Source of the DNA: Eucommia ulmoides
Taxonomy: Eukaryota; Streptophyta; Magnoliopsida; Garryales; Eucommiaceae
NCBI GenBank assembly: GCA_016647705.1
Contig: CM028329.1
Location: 60,591,231-60,655,230, forward strand
DNA length: 64,000 nt
Reading direction: 5' to 3'
Part shown: one piece after another, positions 23,965 through 36,021 of the stretch
Layout: each line of letters begins with the position of its first letter
How positions within the stretch are numbered: the first letter of the stretch is position 1
Translations under genes and position numbers: made by a program
The notes under the pieces: model-generated
Told to the model about the DNA's origin: nothing
Seen by the model: the letters and a program-made list of their open reading frames with translations, nothing else
The model's database searches: none

Positions 23965-26011
23965 ACATCTTAAAGTTTCTTAATCTCCTTTTACAGTCCA
24001 AATTATTATCCCCATTACAATTTTGAACAAAAAACAGTCATATGTCATGTACTTGACTGCTAATAAAAGTCTTTATGGACAATTCTAAATTCTTCATTCC
24101 CTCCAAAATACTTGTACACTAACATATAACATAATATTAAATATATAATTATAAGGGAAATATAAAAAGGTTAAAAATGTCAATAAAATTTCTTTAAAAA
24201 TTGTTGGGTACACAATAGTAGAATGTTTGTCGTTCAAAATTGTAATACAATTATAAATTTCGATTGAAGTGAGATGATTACAGAACTTTCGTGTATTATG
24301 TGCTCAAATTGTAAGTATACGAATAAAAGTGAAATAATAACCAAAATTTAAGGGATGCAATGTGTCAAAAACCCTATAACTTTGGATACAATTTGGGGAT
24401 ACTTTTTACCATAATAATAATAATTAAGTTGTTGTCCCACTTAAGTAGGGTTGACTACATGAATCTATTTACGCCATAATGAACAATTTGAAAAATATTT
24501 TTGACAATTACAAAAAATTGTGTTCAAAAGGACAATAACTATTACTATGGTGTGAGGTAGCCTAATATTCAAACCTAATATGGTGAAAGTCAATTCTAAT
24601 GGATTTGCCTACTATGAGATTGACAATGTCACACGAGTATTGAATAATCTAATTAAGATTGCATGTAAATATTTTGAATATATATATATATATAATTTCA
24701 TTTGCTTTAAGAAATTTATTTAATAGAAAAAAAAATATTTATTTACTGCGATTAATCGCATACACCATACTGCCCAAGATCGACCTACGGCCTTTGGGGT
24801 CCCAACATATTCGTAACGCCCCCAAAAGACCTCTATGCTCTCATGGACGGTGGTAGGCTCATGGACTTCAATTAGTGGGGCAAACAGCAAGACACAACGG
24901 TTTAATCAAGACACGCACCACCTTATTCTCCATGAGCCAGATTACATTAATTATCCGAGCTCAAACCCCTAACTTTTCGGGACTAATCCGACCTCCTTGT
25001 TTATGAATAGCAAAACATTCAATGCACCAAGTAAGATAGTTTTTGTTCGATACACTTGAACTCCTATTTTTTTTTCCTGAACTCTTACTCTTACCTGCGA
25101 AGGATTTCGTTGCGCACACTCCAACATATTTTTTGTGTAGGTCAGCGCTCGGACTCCAAAAAAAATTGAAAAAGTGAAAAGTGTATTTATTAAAATAAAA
25201 TAAAATTGAAACATTATTAATAAAATAATTAATATAAAAAAAATAAAAATTACTACTTAATTACAAGTAGGACTCGTTGGATATGCTTGGGGCTAAAGCT
25301 AGGAAGGTTCCTTCTTCCACCGACTTCTCCCCTTCCATCCCTACATAAACCCTCTCTCCCTCTCTCACACCTTCCTCGTACCTCAAATCCTTAAACCCTT
25401 TCCTCGTTTCCATTAATTTCTCAAAAACCCTTCTCTATTTTCTTGCAATTTCAATCCATAAAATTACAAAAAGATGAATATAGTCGTTAATTTGGATTTA
25501 TGATACTTTGTATCTTTGAAGTTTGACCAAAATAATACCCGAAAAATTTATATTTTTAAAATATTAATTATATCATAAAATTCTTAAAAGTATATTTTAA
25601 ATAACACAATAGTCCAAAAACTTTTAAAGTCAATTTAAACTTAATATTTGACCCCTAAAATTATCAAATATTATTTATATAAATTTACAAAACAATCCCA
25701 AAAATATTAAACTTATAATACATGCGCAGGATGTGGAAAACCAAGTGGCGGCCTTGAAGAGGCAACAATTCAAATCACACATATAATATAAGTGATTATA
25801 AGTGTCATGCATTGACACGTGGAACAAAACAAAAAAAAAAGAATGAATAAGGAATGGCGGTGGATTCTCAACGCATATACATATATATAGATATGTATGT
25901 TTGTGCATATATATAATTATCTGCAGTAAAAAAAAAAAAGGAGAAGAACAGAGCTCTCGGCATGTAACTTTCACTATTCACTTATATATATATATATATA
26001 TATATATATAC
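23965..26011. other. intergenic, repeat-rich
   Basis: AT-rich sequence. A stretch at 24780-25170 with direct motifs such as CTCATGGACGGTGGTAGGC looks like an old retroelement piece. The stretch at 25480-25730 resembles the start of the LTR family (ATACCCGAAAAATTTATATT). An AT microsatellite lies at 25982-26010. No gene is recognised; the frame at 25675-25974 has no family similarity. Confidence 0.5.
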
Positions 26012-27153
26012 TGTAAAGACCCAGTTTTCCAGGGTCACCACTCAATTTCTCTCTTTTTATGGAAAAGTAAAAGTAAAAGACAAACTACTCTACCACCACG
26101 CTTCCACCGCGTCACTCTAATAAAAATAATAATATATTTTACTAACTCAAAAATTCAGCGGTTGTACAAACTGACTATTCCGTAACAAAACTATAAAGTT
26201 CAATTTTTCGATACCAACACTTGCCATGACTGCCTCAAAAGCAACACCACCCTCTGACCCTATCTAATGCCAGTAGGAGACCCATCTCTAACTGAGGTAC
26301 CTAAGACCAAATATTTTATTGGTATACTATCTTCATAATACAAAAACAATTTATGGATCAAACATAATTGTCAAATACCTCTTTTAAAAATATAATATAA
26401 AGATAACCGCACACTGAATCGAAATAAAACTCCACAGCCATCATCTTAATAAAATAAATGTAGTTAAATCAACCAATCAAATTATTTTGATATATAATAA
26501 AATACCGTACACATATTTCCCTACTAACCATAGGATCGTTTCACCTCACGATCGGAAGTTATGACGGTATTATAACTTGTACAACTGTGCAATCTAAGGT
26601 TCTCATCCGTATCAAGGCCATTTAATATCTTCAATGGTAGGAGCCAATATGTGGTATAAACCACCATACCATGATGATAATTATCATGGTCAACAACAAC
26701 AATAATAGATATCAACCACCTGTAGGACTTGCCCCATTGTCAGGTCTCAATACAACATATCAACAACAACAACATATTTTAATCACCTGTGGGATTTACC
26801 CTCCTGCTAGGTCACAACACAATGTCCTACAGGACATGCCCTCCTGTAAGAACCAATAACATCTCGCTAGACGTGCCCTTCTGACGAGACAATTATGGCA
26901 TAGCAGGATAATAAAAATTAATCTCCACACTTAAAAATTTACTTAATTCATTAATCATCGTAAAACTGTCAATTTTCGTCAACACTTTTTTTTCCACAAT
27001 TTAATATGAAAATATAATTTGATGATTTATATAGAAAACAGTAAACATCTTTAAATCAGTCTTTTCAATTCAACAACAAATCTTATGGTCCATTACTAAC
27101 CCACCACTCACCGAATCTACAAAATCTATAACCTAAGTTCTAATGTCACTTTG
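26012..27153 (-). mobile_element. LTR-element fragment
   Basis: Starts TGTAAAGACCCAG, an LTR end on the minus strand, and contains the shared blocks GGATCGTTTCACCTCACGAT and TATGGCATAGCAGGATAATA, also found in the internal region of the 36-58 kb element. It is cut on the right by another LTR end at 27154, so no second terminus or TSD can be assigned. Confidence 0.55.
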
Positions 27154-27620
27154 TAACGGCCCGATCTCCCAGAGCCGCCAAGCGATTTCTCCCGAAGAGA
27201 ATTAATACTAAAATCGAATGACCAATATTTCATTTTATAAAAATCCAAGAAATTTTACAAACTACAATGATAATTATAATTATCGAATTATAGAGACAAT
27301 TAATCGATACATTTCAATAGTGGACCAACAAAATGGTTCTCAAAATATAGAAAAAACAGAATAAACAAATTTATTGTTCCTATATTTCAATATAATCACA
27401 GTTTGCTATCGACTCAAAAACAAAACTTAAATCGCCAATTAATGAAACAAGAATTTCAGGATAAGTCCAAATCTCTTATAATTATTGATTTATCGAATCA
27501 ATTTTATAATAGTAAGTAATGAATACAATTTTTATAAATTAAAAGTTCAAATATAATTTAACATTAAATTAAGGGAGCATTTGGATGAGGTATTTGAATT
27601 CAAGAAGCGATTTGGAAAAT
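27154..27620 (-). mobile_element. LTR end fragment
   Basis: TGTAACGGCCCGATCTCCC and the following GCCGCCAAGCGATTTCTC parallel the LTR ends at 36022 and 57173, and TCCAAGAAATTTTACAAA follows in both. The match fades after about 27500. No TSD is found. Confidence 0.55.
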
Positions 27621-27907
27621 TTTCTTAACAAATTTCATTGAGAAAAATCTACATATCCTTCTCGAAATCAAATACATTCTTTCCAAACAAACCATAAAGG
27701 TACTGTTTCTTTTGTTTGGCTACTAAAACTAATCGGCAACCAATATTGTATATTGTATCGGATCACTGAAATCACTAATAAAAATGCATGGTTAGATGTA
27801 TATGTTTACTGTAGATGGGTCTCACTCACTCTCAAAAGACGTTTTGAAAAAGAAGAATTGCCTCCAGATATTACTAATATATAGTTCAGGATCAAGTAAC
27901 ATAAGCA

Positions 27908-28262
27908 ATATGAGATTTAACACGCCCCCTCACGCAAGGGGTGAACTTTGCCGAACTACTACGAACGGATATCGGGTGACCAATATCAATGGGGATTCAA
28001 CATGCTCTCTCACGTGCAGGGTGGACTTTACCAAACTACTGTGAATGGATATCAAGGGAGGGCAATATCAATGTGAGATTCAACACGACCCCTCACGCAA
28101 AGGGTGGACTTTGTCAAACTACTGCGAACGAATATCAAGGGAGGGCAACATCAATGTGAGATTCAACGCGCCCCCTCACGCACAGAGTGGACTTGACAAA
28201 CCACTACGAACGGATATCTAGAGGCCTAACATTGATGTGAGATTCAACACACCCAATATCAG
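27908..28262. repeat. ~82-bp minisatellite, four units
   Basis: Units start at about 27912, 27994, 28076 and 28158, with a broken fifth at 28240. Each has GAGATTCAACACGCCCCCTC, then GTGGACTTTG.CAAACTAC and GAACGGATATC. The family also occurs, inverted, at 8860-9010. Confidence 0.85.
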
Positions 28263-28844
28263 ACAAAAGACCTGCCTTTAATACCATGTAGAAACCTAAT
28301 GGCTCTAACTCACTTTCAAAAAAGTGTCTTGAAAGAGAAGGATTGCCTCAAACATTAACAGATGAATTTAAAAACAATTTTAAAAAAATTATGATCACTT
28401 TTTCGGTTAGCAGTATAAACTAACCTTACAAACAGCTCGACGGAAAGGAATGTAAGCGTGCATGCTTCCATCAACACGTTCAAGCCATCTCCAAGAACAC
28501 GGGGAAAAAAACCCGATATATTATAAACAAATGTTAAGATTTAGGAAGAGATATAGAACGACGATATGCAATTAATATAATATTACTGTTGTTCAAATCC
28601 ATCCAGAAGTTGAAGTACGAACGAAAACCGCGTCCCTGCTCTATCAGGGAAGCTACATCCTTTAGGGGCATGCTATAAAGTTTACATCCTGTTTCTTTTC
28701 AACAGTACTTTTTAAATTGTAAACGATATAAAGGGTATGGAAGAACATAAAAGTAATAAGTGGAATCAAACATCATTTAGCATTATTACGAACGAATATG
28801 GGTGCAGATCCCAAAGAAAAAACGGTAAAACAACCTCAACTTTC
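28263..28844. other. region without a recognised gene
   Basis: The minus strand has short open stretches with coding-like composition (28610-28690, from ATGCCCCTAAAGG; and 28435-28505, with a GTAAGG-like end), but I recognise neither, and they do not match the missing end of SYF1. They could be unrelated exon relics. Confidence 0.3.
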
Positions 28845-29576
28845 TCATCATCATCCTTGGATTCACTTTCCTTAGGCAACTCTATATCCTCCTGATTTGC
28901 AGTGACGACCTTAAGTCCTCCATCGGTCTGTGATTCTACTCCAGCACTCACAAACCCTAATTGTCGGGATCCATCTTTTGTTGCGGTGTTGGTGGATTCA
29001 GGGGCTATCTGCCGCTCTAGGGCAGCCATTTCATCTTCCAGGACACTGGATTTCTTTAATGCATCCATTGTTTCCTTGAGGTTCTGCTTTTCATCCCTTT
29101 GCATCAAATTCTCAGGAAGAATATAATGTTTCTGAAAGAATAACAAAAGTTAATAGGATCATCATGATAAACAAACCGACGGAATATGCTGCAATGACGA
29201 TGAAGCATATATGGAATTTTGTATAATGAAAAGGAGCAAGGACCAAACATTTCGGAAAATATGGATCGGAAGGCAATATCTCATGAAGTAATGAAGCCAA
29301 ATTAAAATGAGCTTAAATCAGGTTAAAAGAAAGAAAAATGAGTTTACCTGACTAAATTTCGCAGACACGGTTCTTTTCAAACGGAGCTTATCTCGAAACG
29401 TGTCTTCATTTCCATGCTTCACTTCAAACTCCTGCCATTTGTTCCAGATATCAGCATCAAATCGAGGATCTGCAAGCTGAGCTCCATATCTGAATACTTC
29501 ACGGGCATGATCAATTTCTCCCAGACTCTTTTCAAGCTCAGCATACTTCACACACACGATTTTCGCATGCTGATCT

Positions 29577-31696
29577 TGTCACAACCCGTCCCGGGTACTC
29601 ATCATCCCGGGGCTGGCGTAACTACGACATGACATCACTAATCTGCAAATAACCCAATTAATAAAATAAAATACACCCACTGTATGATACATACATCTAT
29701 TATGGGGGCACACCCGGCCCAAAATTTTTCTAACTAAAAGTGTTCATTCATGAATCTTCTTAGGTTCGCCTTTGACAGCTTCTCTCAATCGTCCACCAGA
29801 CTCCATCACATAGCTCTACCTAGTGCCAGTAGGGGACCGACTCCTAGCTGTTGTACCTGCGAGTGTACTGTATTCTTAGTAAAATATTTTTTTTCTATTT
29901 TTAAAATATCAATACATTCTAAATATTTCCACAATTTAGTATGGATCAAGCACAGGTATATAAGTCATGGAAATAAAGCGATATAAATAAGTTCCAGTCA
30001 AATCCATCTAGTATGAAATCATACCAATCATCATAATACATAATATCAAATCAATCAATATACGTAAAACACCACATCTTAAGCACCAATCTCAAACACA
30101 CACCTTCAACATACACACACTGGTCAGCCCTAGTGATAATTTTAACCTCACGATCGAGAGTTGCAACGGTACCGTAACATCCGTAGGAATGCCTTCATAC
30201 GAAATATCCACACCCCTTACGGGGAGAAACAACTATAGCATCGTCAAAATCAAATACAGTATCATCGAATTACCCTGTCTATTTCTTTTCCTCAACACTA
30301 ACATTTAAATCCAAAAATCATATTTCATACCTTCTTTTAAAGAAAACGTCTAATTTTATCACAATCACTTTTTTCCCCTTTTTTATTTATAGAAAACCCC
30401 GGCATTTTTAGAAAAACAGATATTTTCTATTCTCCGTTAGAAAAATACCGTCTGATTTCACCGAAATCAATAAAAATTTATTTTCAACTTCTTTCCGAAA
30501 ACCATCGAAATCTTCCGAAAAATCCAGTTTACCAACTCACTCAAATACTACTTGATTCATATCATTTATAAATTCATACAGTTTAAATAATCACATGTTT
30601 CATCATGTATATTCATAGAAAATAGTTTGGCAAGAAGACAGTACACTCACCTCAATATCCGTTTTGCAAAACTGACACTGACCGCACTCTATCTGGACGC
30701 CAGTGCCTGCGAACCTAATAGTGGTAGAGTCTAAATTAATATCTTATCTAAAACATCCTAATCATGCAATGCAGACCCTATATACCGAATCGTTACTAAT
30801 TTTATGTACCACGTACCTAAAATTAATTAATCGTCACGAAATTATTATGATTTTAGGATTTGTAACACTAATTAAAATTTAATTTAACGAGAATTAATAA
30901 TCGATTGAAGTTTTACCTGTTTCCGAAACATTTCGCAACCACCCTGGGGTGGTTTCTGTAATTTCCCCTCTTTTTTTTTTTTTTTTTTCTTTTTCTTTCT
31001 TCTTTTTCGTCCTGGTTGCGTCTACTGTTCCTGTTCTTCTTCCTTCTTCCGACCGTGTCTACCGCCGACCACTCTCTCACTCCTCCTTCACCGACCGCCA
31101 GCGACCACCTCCCATCCACCCACGCCCTCACACACACTCACCGGCCAAACCGACGGTCCCCCACACATACCCACGTCAGTTGAACAGTACATACACACAC
31201 ACACGGTTGGATCAACAGGACACACACACACATACACGACCAAATGAACAGGACAACGACGATTACACATACACACGCACTCCAGCTGAACGACGAACAC
31301 ATACCCTACGACCGGTCGACGATGATCACCTACCACCGGAACAATCGACCACTCCGCCACCGACGATACCCACATACACCGTCTCTCTGTCAACGACCGC
31401 CCACCCACAACCGTCGAATGAACAAACAAAAACATACCCACACCCGGACGGGACTGAATGGATGAATCATGCCATGCCCGACTGTACGACCGACATCACC
31501 GCCGACGAACAACGACGCCTTCTCTCTCTTTCCCATTTTCTTTTATTTTTTTCTCGGATTTCCTTCTGTTTTCTTTCTTCTCGATCCTTCTTACATAAGT
31601 GAATTGCATGAATTGGGTGGTTGTGTTTGATCCTAGCTTTCCACGTCAACGCCTCCGTCCGGTTCTCTGCGTCTCTAGCTCCGACCGGCGGTTCTC

Positions 31697-31765
<69 letters not shown>

Positions 31766-32193
31766 CTATTTACATTAACCACCCCCTAATTCCTTTAAGT
31801 TCTTTATTTAAATCCCCATCCAAGTTTTTAATTTTTTCTTAAAATCATAAATTCACCCCTTTTTTTCAAAATAACGCATCCTACCCCATTTTTTCTAAAT
31901 GTTAAAATGCGGCTAATAACTATACACGCGCGGAAGTTAGGGTCTTAAGGGCCCAATCCTCATCTCCACCACTTCTCTTATAGTATGTATATATAATTGC
32001 ACTTAAACCTCCTTCATTTTAGTTAAGTTTATGAATTAAAACAAATTTTTATTTTAATGTTTTTGAAAGTTTACCATTTGGTCCCCTAAACTTTTTAAAT
32101 TACATCTTTGTTTTCAAAATCCTTCCTGCTATTTTCGAAATATTATAAAAATGCAACCAAAACTATTTGTCTCTAGGAAATCGGGGTCTTACA
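29577..32193 (-). mobile_element. solo LTR (~2.6 kb) inserted in a SYF1 exon
   Basis: Bounded by TGTCACAACCC and GGGGTCTTACA, the same termini as the element at 426-2553, and flanked by GATCT at 29572-29576 and 32194-32198. Removing the insert and one GATCT restores the SYF1 frame: LPD is followed directly by QHAKIVCVKYAELE. It contains the shared block CCTCACGATCGAGAGTTGCA, a variable CA-rich region (31130-31450), a CT-rich stretch and a (GT)n(AT)n microsatellite at 31697-31761. The long frames at 30949-31602 come from the CA-rich region. No pol domain is present. Confidence 0.88.
31697..31761. repeat. (GT)n(AT)n microsatellite
   Basis: A short GT run passes into about 28 AT dinucleotides, inside the solo LTR. 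It corresponds in position to the AT run of the related element at 2354-2429. Confidence 0.95.
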
Positions 32194-32986
32194 GATCTGG
32201 AAGGCATTCAATAGCTTGTTCATATATTTCCCTCAATTTTGGCAGACCGAAAATCTCAGTGGCACGAGCTATGTAGATTTCGTACATGCTCAATTTTTGG
32301 TCAACTGGGAGAGCTTTTGTTGCTTGATCATAAACCCTCATAGCTCGCTTTGCAAGCCCATAATCCTCCTCTAGTCTAGCATATTGTAGATATAACGGCT
32401 TCACTGATTCAGCTGGGGCCTGATGGAACAATGAAAGGGGATTAGTAAGATTGCGAGAAGTATACAAATAAATTGAAACTCAAAAAAAAAGAAAAAAGAA
32501 TTCTATAATATTATCAATCAAATCATTCCTGAATCATTAGTCAAATTGAATATGAAGATTAGACAAATTATTCACCGACTGGAAAAAAAATGAAGGATCT
32601 AGCTAATTGAAAAAGTACAATTAGAAATCAACTAAAAAGAATTAAGGATGGCAACAGTTCGGTTATGGTGGGTTTCACAAGAAACCAAAACCAAAATCGT
32701 TAGGCATTTACCAAACTCAAAACCAAAACCGTCGTTTTTAAGAAAACAATTTTAAAATTGAACTATTTCATTTTATGCAAAACTAAAACTAAAACCGCAA
32801 AGCCATTAAGTTTTTTTAATTTTATATATAACCAAAACCATCGGGAAACCGCAAATAATTGTTTTTTTTATAACAAAATATAACTAAAATACTGGAAGAA
32901 ATTATGAAGACCCTAAAATTAACCCAATTAACCCTATAATATGTATATGTATATTAAAGGTCAAAATGCAAATAAAAAAGATAGAA

Positions 32987-33557
32987 GGAAAAAATACATT
33001 TTAAACCCTCTAACTATTGACACGTTTCTATGTAGTCCAATAATTTTTTTCGTTTCAGTTTAAACCCTCTAAGTATGAAGCTGGTTTTAAAAGGTCCTTC
33101 TGTTAGATTTTTCATCCAAACTAACAGATTTAAGGGGCAAAATCGTAATCTTCTATTTTTTATTCAATTTTCTATTTTTTTTTCTTTTTCTTTTTTCTTC
33201 TTTTCTCTTCTCTTCAACGATGAAGCTCTCTCTCTCCCCTTGGCGACATCTATGGTGGCGGCGGCGATGTCTGTGGTGGTGGCAGAAGAAGGTGGTAGAG
33301 AGAGAGAGAGGGAGAGTGGTTTGGTGAAGAGGGGAGAGAGAGAGCTTTACCGGTGAAAAAAAAAAATTGAATAAATTTTTTTAAAAAATAGAAGATTATG
33401 ATGTTGCCCCTTAAATCTATTAGTTTGGGTAGAAAATATAACAAAATAACATTTTAAAATCACCTTCATACTTAGAGAGTTTAAACTGAAACGAAAAAAC
33501 TTATTGGACTCTATAGAAACGTGTCAATAATTAGTGTGTTTAAAATGTATTTTTTCC
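32987..33557. mobile_element. 571-bp foldback element in a SYF1 intron
   Basis: The outer ends GGAAAAAATACATTTTAAAC and its reverse complement begin arms that pair almost throughout. Examples are GACACGTTTCTAT / ATAGAAACGTGTC, GTTTAAACCCTCTAAGTATGA / its complement, CTTAAGGGGCAA-type blocks, and even the inner GAAGCTCTCTCTCTCC / GGAGAGAGAGAGCTTT. Only ~80 bases of loop (GGTGGCGGCGGCGATG) remain unpaired. The transcript could form a hairpin of roughly 240 bp. The frame at 33075-33356 is a by-product. Confidence 0.85.
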
Positions 33558-34135
33558 AAGATAGAAATATATATAATAAAAATATATCTAAAATGCCGGT
33601 TATGCAGTTCGGTTTCACAGTTATTATCTCAAAATTAAAATCAAAACCACTTTGGTTTTCAGTTCCAAAACCAAAATCGTAACCAAAACGATTTAATCGG
33701 TTTAAAAATCGAACCGTTCGGTTTGGTCTGATTTGGTTACCCAACGGTTTGGATTGAATTGTCATCCCTAGAAAGAATTCCAAAAGGGGCGGGTAGGCAG
33801 GAATGTATAACCCCAGAAAAAAAATATAAATATAAGTGGAAACAATGAAAAGTTAAACATCTTCCGGAAACAAAACAACGAAAATAATTAACACTAATCA
33901 GATCATGCCCCTTGCAAAACAATATAATTTACATGTTTAAGAGGACAACCATGTGCCTCAATAATAGCTAAAGCAAGAAGGAAACCAAAAACGTAAAAAG
34001 ATCATTACACACAGCTAGTCCCAATGTCCCATCAGTGAAATACCCTCTTCCAAGTATTCATCTATGAGATTCTGATTTCAAATACACTATCAATATAGCA
34101 AGCTACTGACAGAGGACAGTTGTTACTAAAGAAAA

Positions 34136-34371
34136 CCCAAGAGGTTAGTCCACTTGGTAAGGGGAGGTGCTCTCTTTTCTTGTCAACTAAGATTTGACTT
34201 TCTTGTAGAGCACTTTAAGAATTAAATCTTGAATTTAATCCTGAATACACCGGGACAATGTGGGAGAAAGTGCACTCTTAAGATCGTCCTGAAAGGTGAT
34301 TAATCGACGTGCAAGTAAGCAGGTCTGGACACATCTTACCATTTAATAAAAACAAAAAAAACAAAAAAGTA
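34136..34371 (+). mobile_element. full-length tRNA-derived SINE with 9-bp TSDs
   Basis: Starts CCCAAGAGGTTAGTCCACTT; TAGTCCACTTGG fits the Pol III box A consensus. The body carries GAATTAAATCTTGAATTTAA and AAGTGCACTCTTAAGATCG. The 3' end GGTCTGGACACATCTTACC is followed by an A-rich tail. TAAAGAAAA flanks it at 34127-34135 and 34372-34380. It lies just inside the SYF1 intron whose donor is at 34397. Box B is poorly kept in this copy but clear in the one at 12487-12660. Confidence 0.88.
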
Positions 34372-35111
34372 TAAAGAAAATGAGGAAATGTGCACACCAT
34401 TTCAACAACATTCTCAAATAATTCTCTAGCCCTTTCCAATTTTAACTTCCCATATCTTTTTACAAATTTTGATAGATAAGTAACCCATATATCCTTCACA
34501 TGTGGGTACTTGAATATCTTTACCCCTCTCTCACACACCTTAAATGCATCTTCGAAGTATTTATGATCCTGACAAAAAACAAATTAATCGATTAGTCCTG
34601 CATCCACTGCAAATAAACGAATATGAGGAAAGCATAAGGGTTTTTTTACCTCTCCTTTTGACCTCTACCGATGGCTCTGCCGTAGCACGCCTCATAAGAT
34701 CCAACACACCATTAAAGTTCTCACCGCTTCAGTGTAAGTTAGTATCTGACGAAGCAGGACACTATTTGCTAGCTCCGGTCTCCTATCCATAAGATGTTCT
34801 AAACGAGCTAGCCTTAAATCGACATCATTGTCATGAGACAACCAAAACTTTTTAAGCTTCTCTTCTAATTTCCCCACGTCTAGTCGATCATCTTCATCTT
34901 CATCTTCAAGAACATGATCCTCACAATCACCATTTTCCAGTTCTTCCTCACTGTCACTAATCTCTTCCATCTTCAAAGCAAGCATGCTCTCTTCGAACTG
35001 TGAGTATGCATCAAAAATCACACTGAAAGATTAAATTTATAAAAATTAAATTGTAGAAATATTATAAATGAGAAAATATAATATGTAAAAATTGTGGACA
35101 ATAAATTAATA

Positions 35112-36016
35112 TCTATTCTATAAATCACAACATATTTATATTTTGAGCCATCAGATTAAATATCTGAAGGTTGAGATTACATCTAGACACATTTTATATT
35201 TGAGACATTTTGGACCCTTAGATCGAATATCCAACGGCCGAAATTGAATGATACAAGATACATTTTCATCCCTTAGAGGTATGAGATTAACTTTCTACGT
35301 TAATTACTCAATTAAACTCTTAATTGGTAGGGTTAGGGCTAGGGTTTGTTTATTCTTCTCCAACTCCATTGCCACTACCGCCATCACCTCCTTCATCGCC
35401 AGACCATCGCCATCACCGCCCTGTCAGCGTCCTCTTTCTCTCTCTCTCTACGGTCTCTCGCTCTATCGTCTCACTCTCGCCTTCGCTCTCTCTCACCCTC
35501 CCGCCGTCTCCCTCCACTTCCTCCATCGCCGTCGTTGCTGCCATCACCATCACGATCCCCAGATCTCCTAGCCGACGTCGCCAGTTTAGCCTTCGACGCC
35601 ATCGCTGCCTGGTCACCCCTTTGCCATCGCAATCGCCGCCTACTCGCCCCTTTGCCATCGCCATCATCATCGCCTTCGCCTTGGCGTCTCCATCTCATCC
35701 ACCACTGCTACGCCATTGCTATCTCTCTAATCTGTCGCAATAGCCGTCGTCGTTGATTCGACATTATCTGAGTTTGGATTGGTCAAATTTGAGTTTAATT
35801 TGCCAGATTTGAGTTCAACTTGGTCAGATCTACATGGTGATGGTCGGATCTGGACGGCGTACGATAGTGCGTGATCAGCTCTGGACGATGTACGACGGCG
35901 GTGGTCGGATCTGGACGCTCTCGATTTCTCTAGGCCCAATCTGAGTTTAAAATTAGCTCGAATACCATGTTAGAATGATTGAAAAACAGAATATTTAAAG
36001 AACATGAAAGAATTAT
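35112..36016 (+). mobile_element. Helitron-like fragment (5' end and CT-rich body)
   Basis: A|TCTATTCTATAAATCA at 35111-35127 resembles the 5' ends of the Helitrons at 58073 and 61913. As in those, it is followed by a GATTAAATATCTGAAGG / CCAACGG segment, a long CT-rich stretch and GATCTGGACG-type repeats. No 3' hairpin with CTRR is found before the LTR begins at 36022, so the right side seems lost. Overlapping frames at 35248-35756 in several phases show that the CT-rich part is not genuine coding sequence. Confidence 0.5.
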
Positions 36017-36021
36017 ATTGA

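Larger units (their letters stand above)
28845..35022 (-). pseudogene. SYF1: decayed SYF1/XAB2 pre-mRNA-splicing factor gene
   Basis: HAT-repeat (half-a-TPR) coding sequence of SYF1, a component of the NineTeen/spliceosome complex, survives in pieces: 34650-35022 (IFDAYSQFEESMLALK to LMRRATAEPSVEVKRR), 34398-34568 (DHKYFEDAF to ELFENVVEM), 32194-32419 plus 29348-29576 (AESVKPLYLQYARLEEDYG to SAKFSQ), and 28845-29131 (KHYILPENLM to DDEKVE). Splice sites of these pieces are mostly intact. About the first 290 codons and the end are absent. Within 34650-35022 about 21 codons are missing after LLRQ, and a second deletion after EAVRT shifts the frame. Another exon is reduced to its first few bases near 34600. 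A solo LTR splits the third exon. Acidic SDSEEELE and EDEDEDD tracts mark the first piece. It cannot make a normal protein. The family call is secure. Confidence 0.9.

Noticed and set aside
28435-28690. Possible last exons of SYF1 on the minus strand
   Set aside because: The readings (beginning MPLKDVASLIEQ, and WRWLERVDGSMHAYIPF) do not fit the SYF1 C-terminus. I could not identify them and leave them uncalled.
30949-31602. 217-codon open frame, T/P/H-rich, within the solo LTR
   Set aside because: It lies in a CA/CT-rich variable part of a solo LTR; all strands and several phases are open, it has no family similarity, and it is confined to a transposon.
35248-35756. Long overlapping frames in a CT-rich region
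   Set aside because: Open in three plus phases and on the minus strand because of TCTC/CCATCG repeats. Similar leaders occur in the Helitrons at 58260 and 62040.
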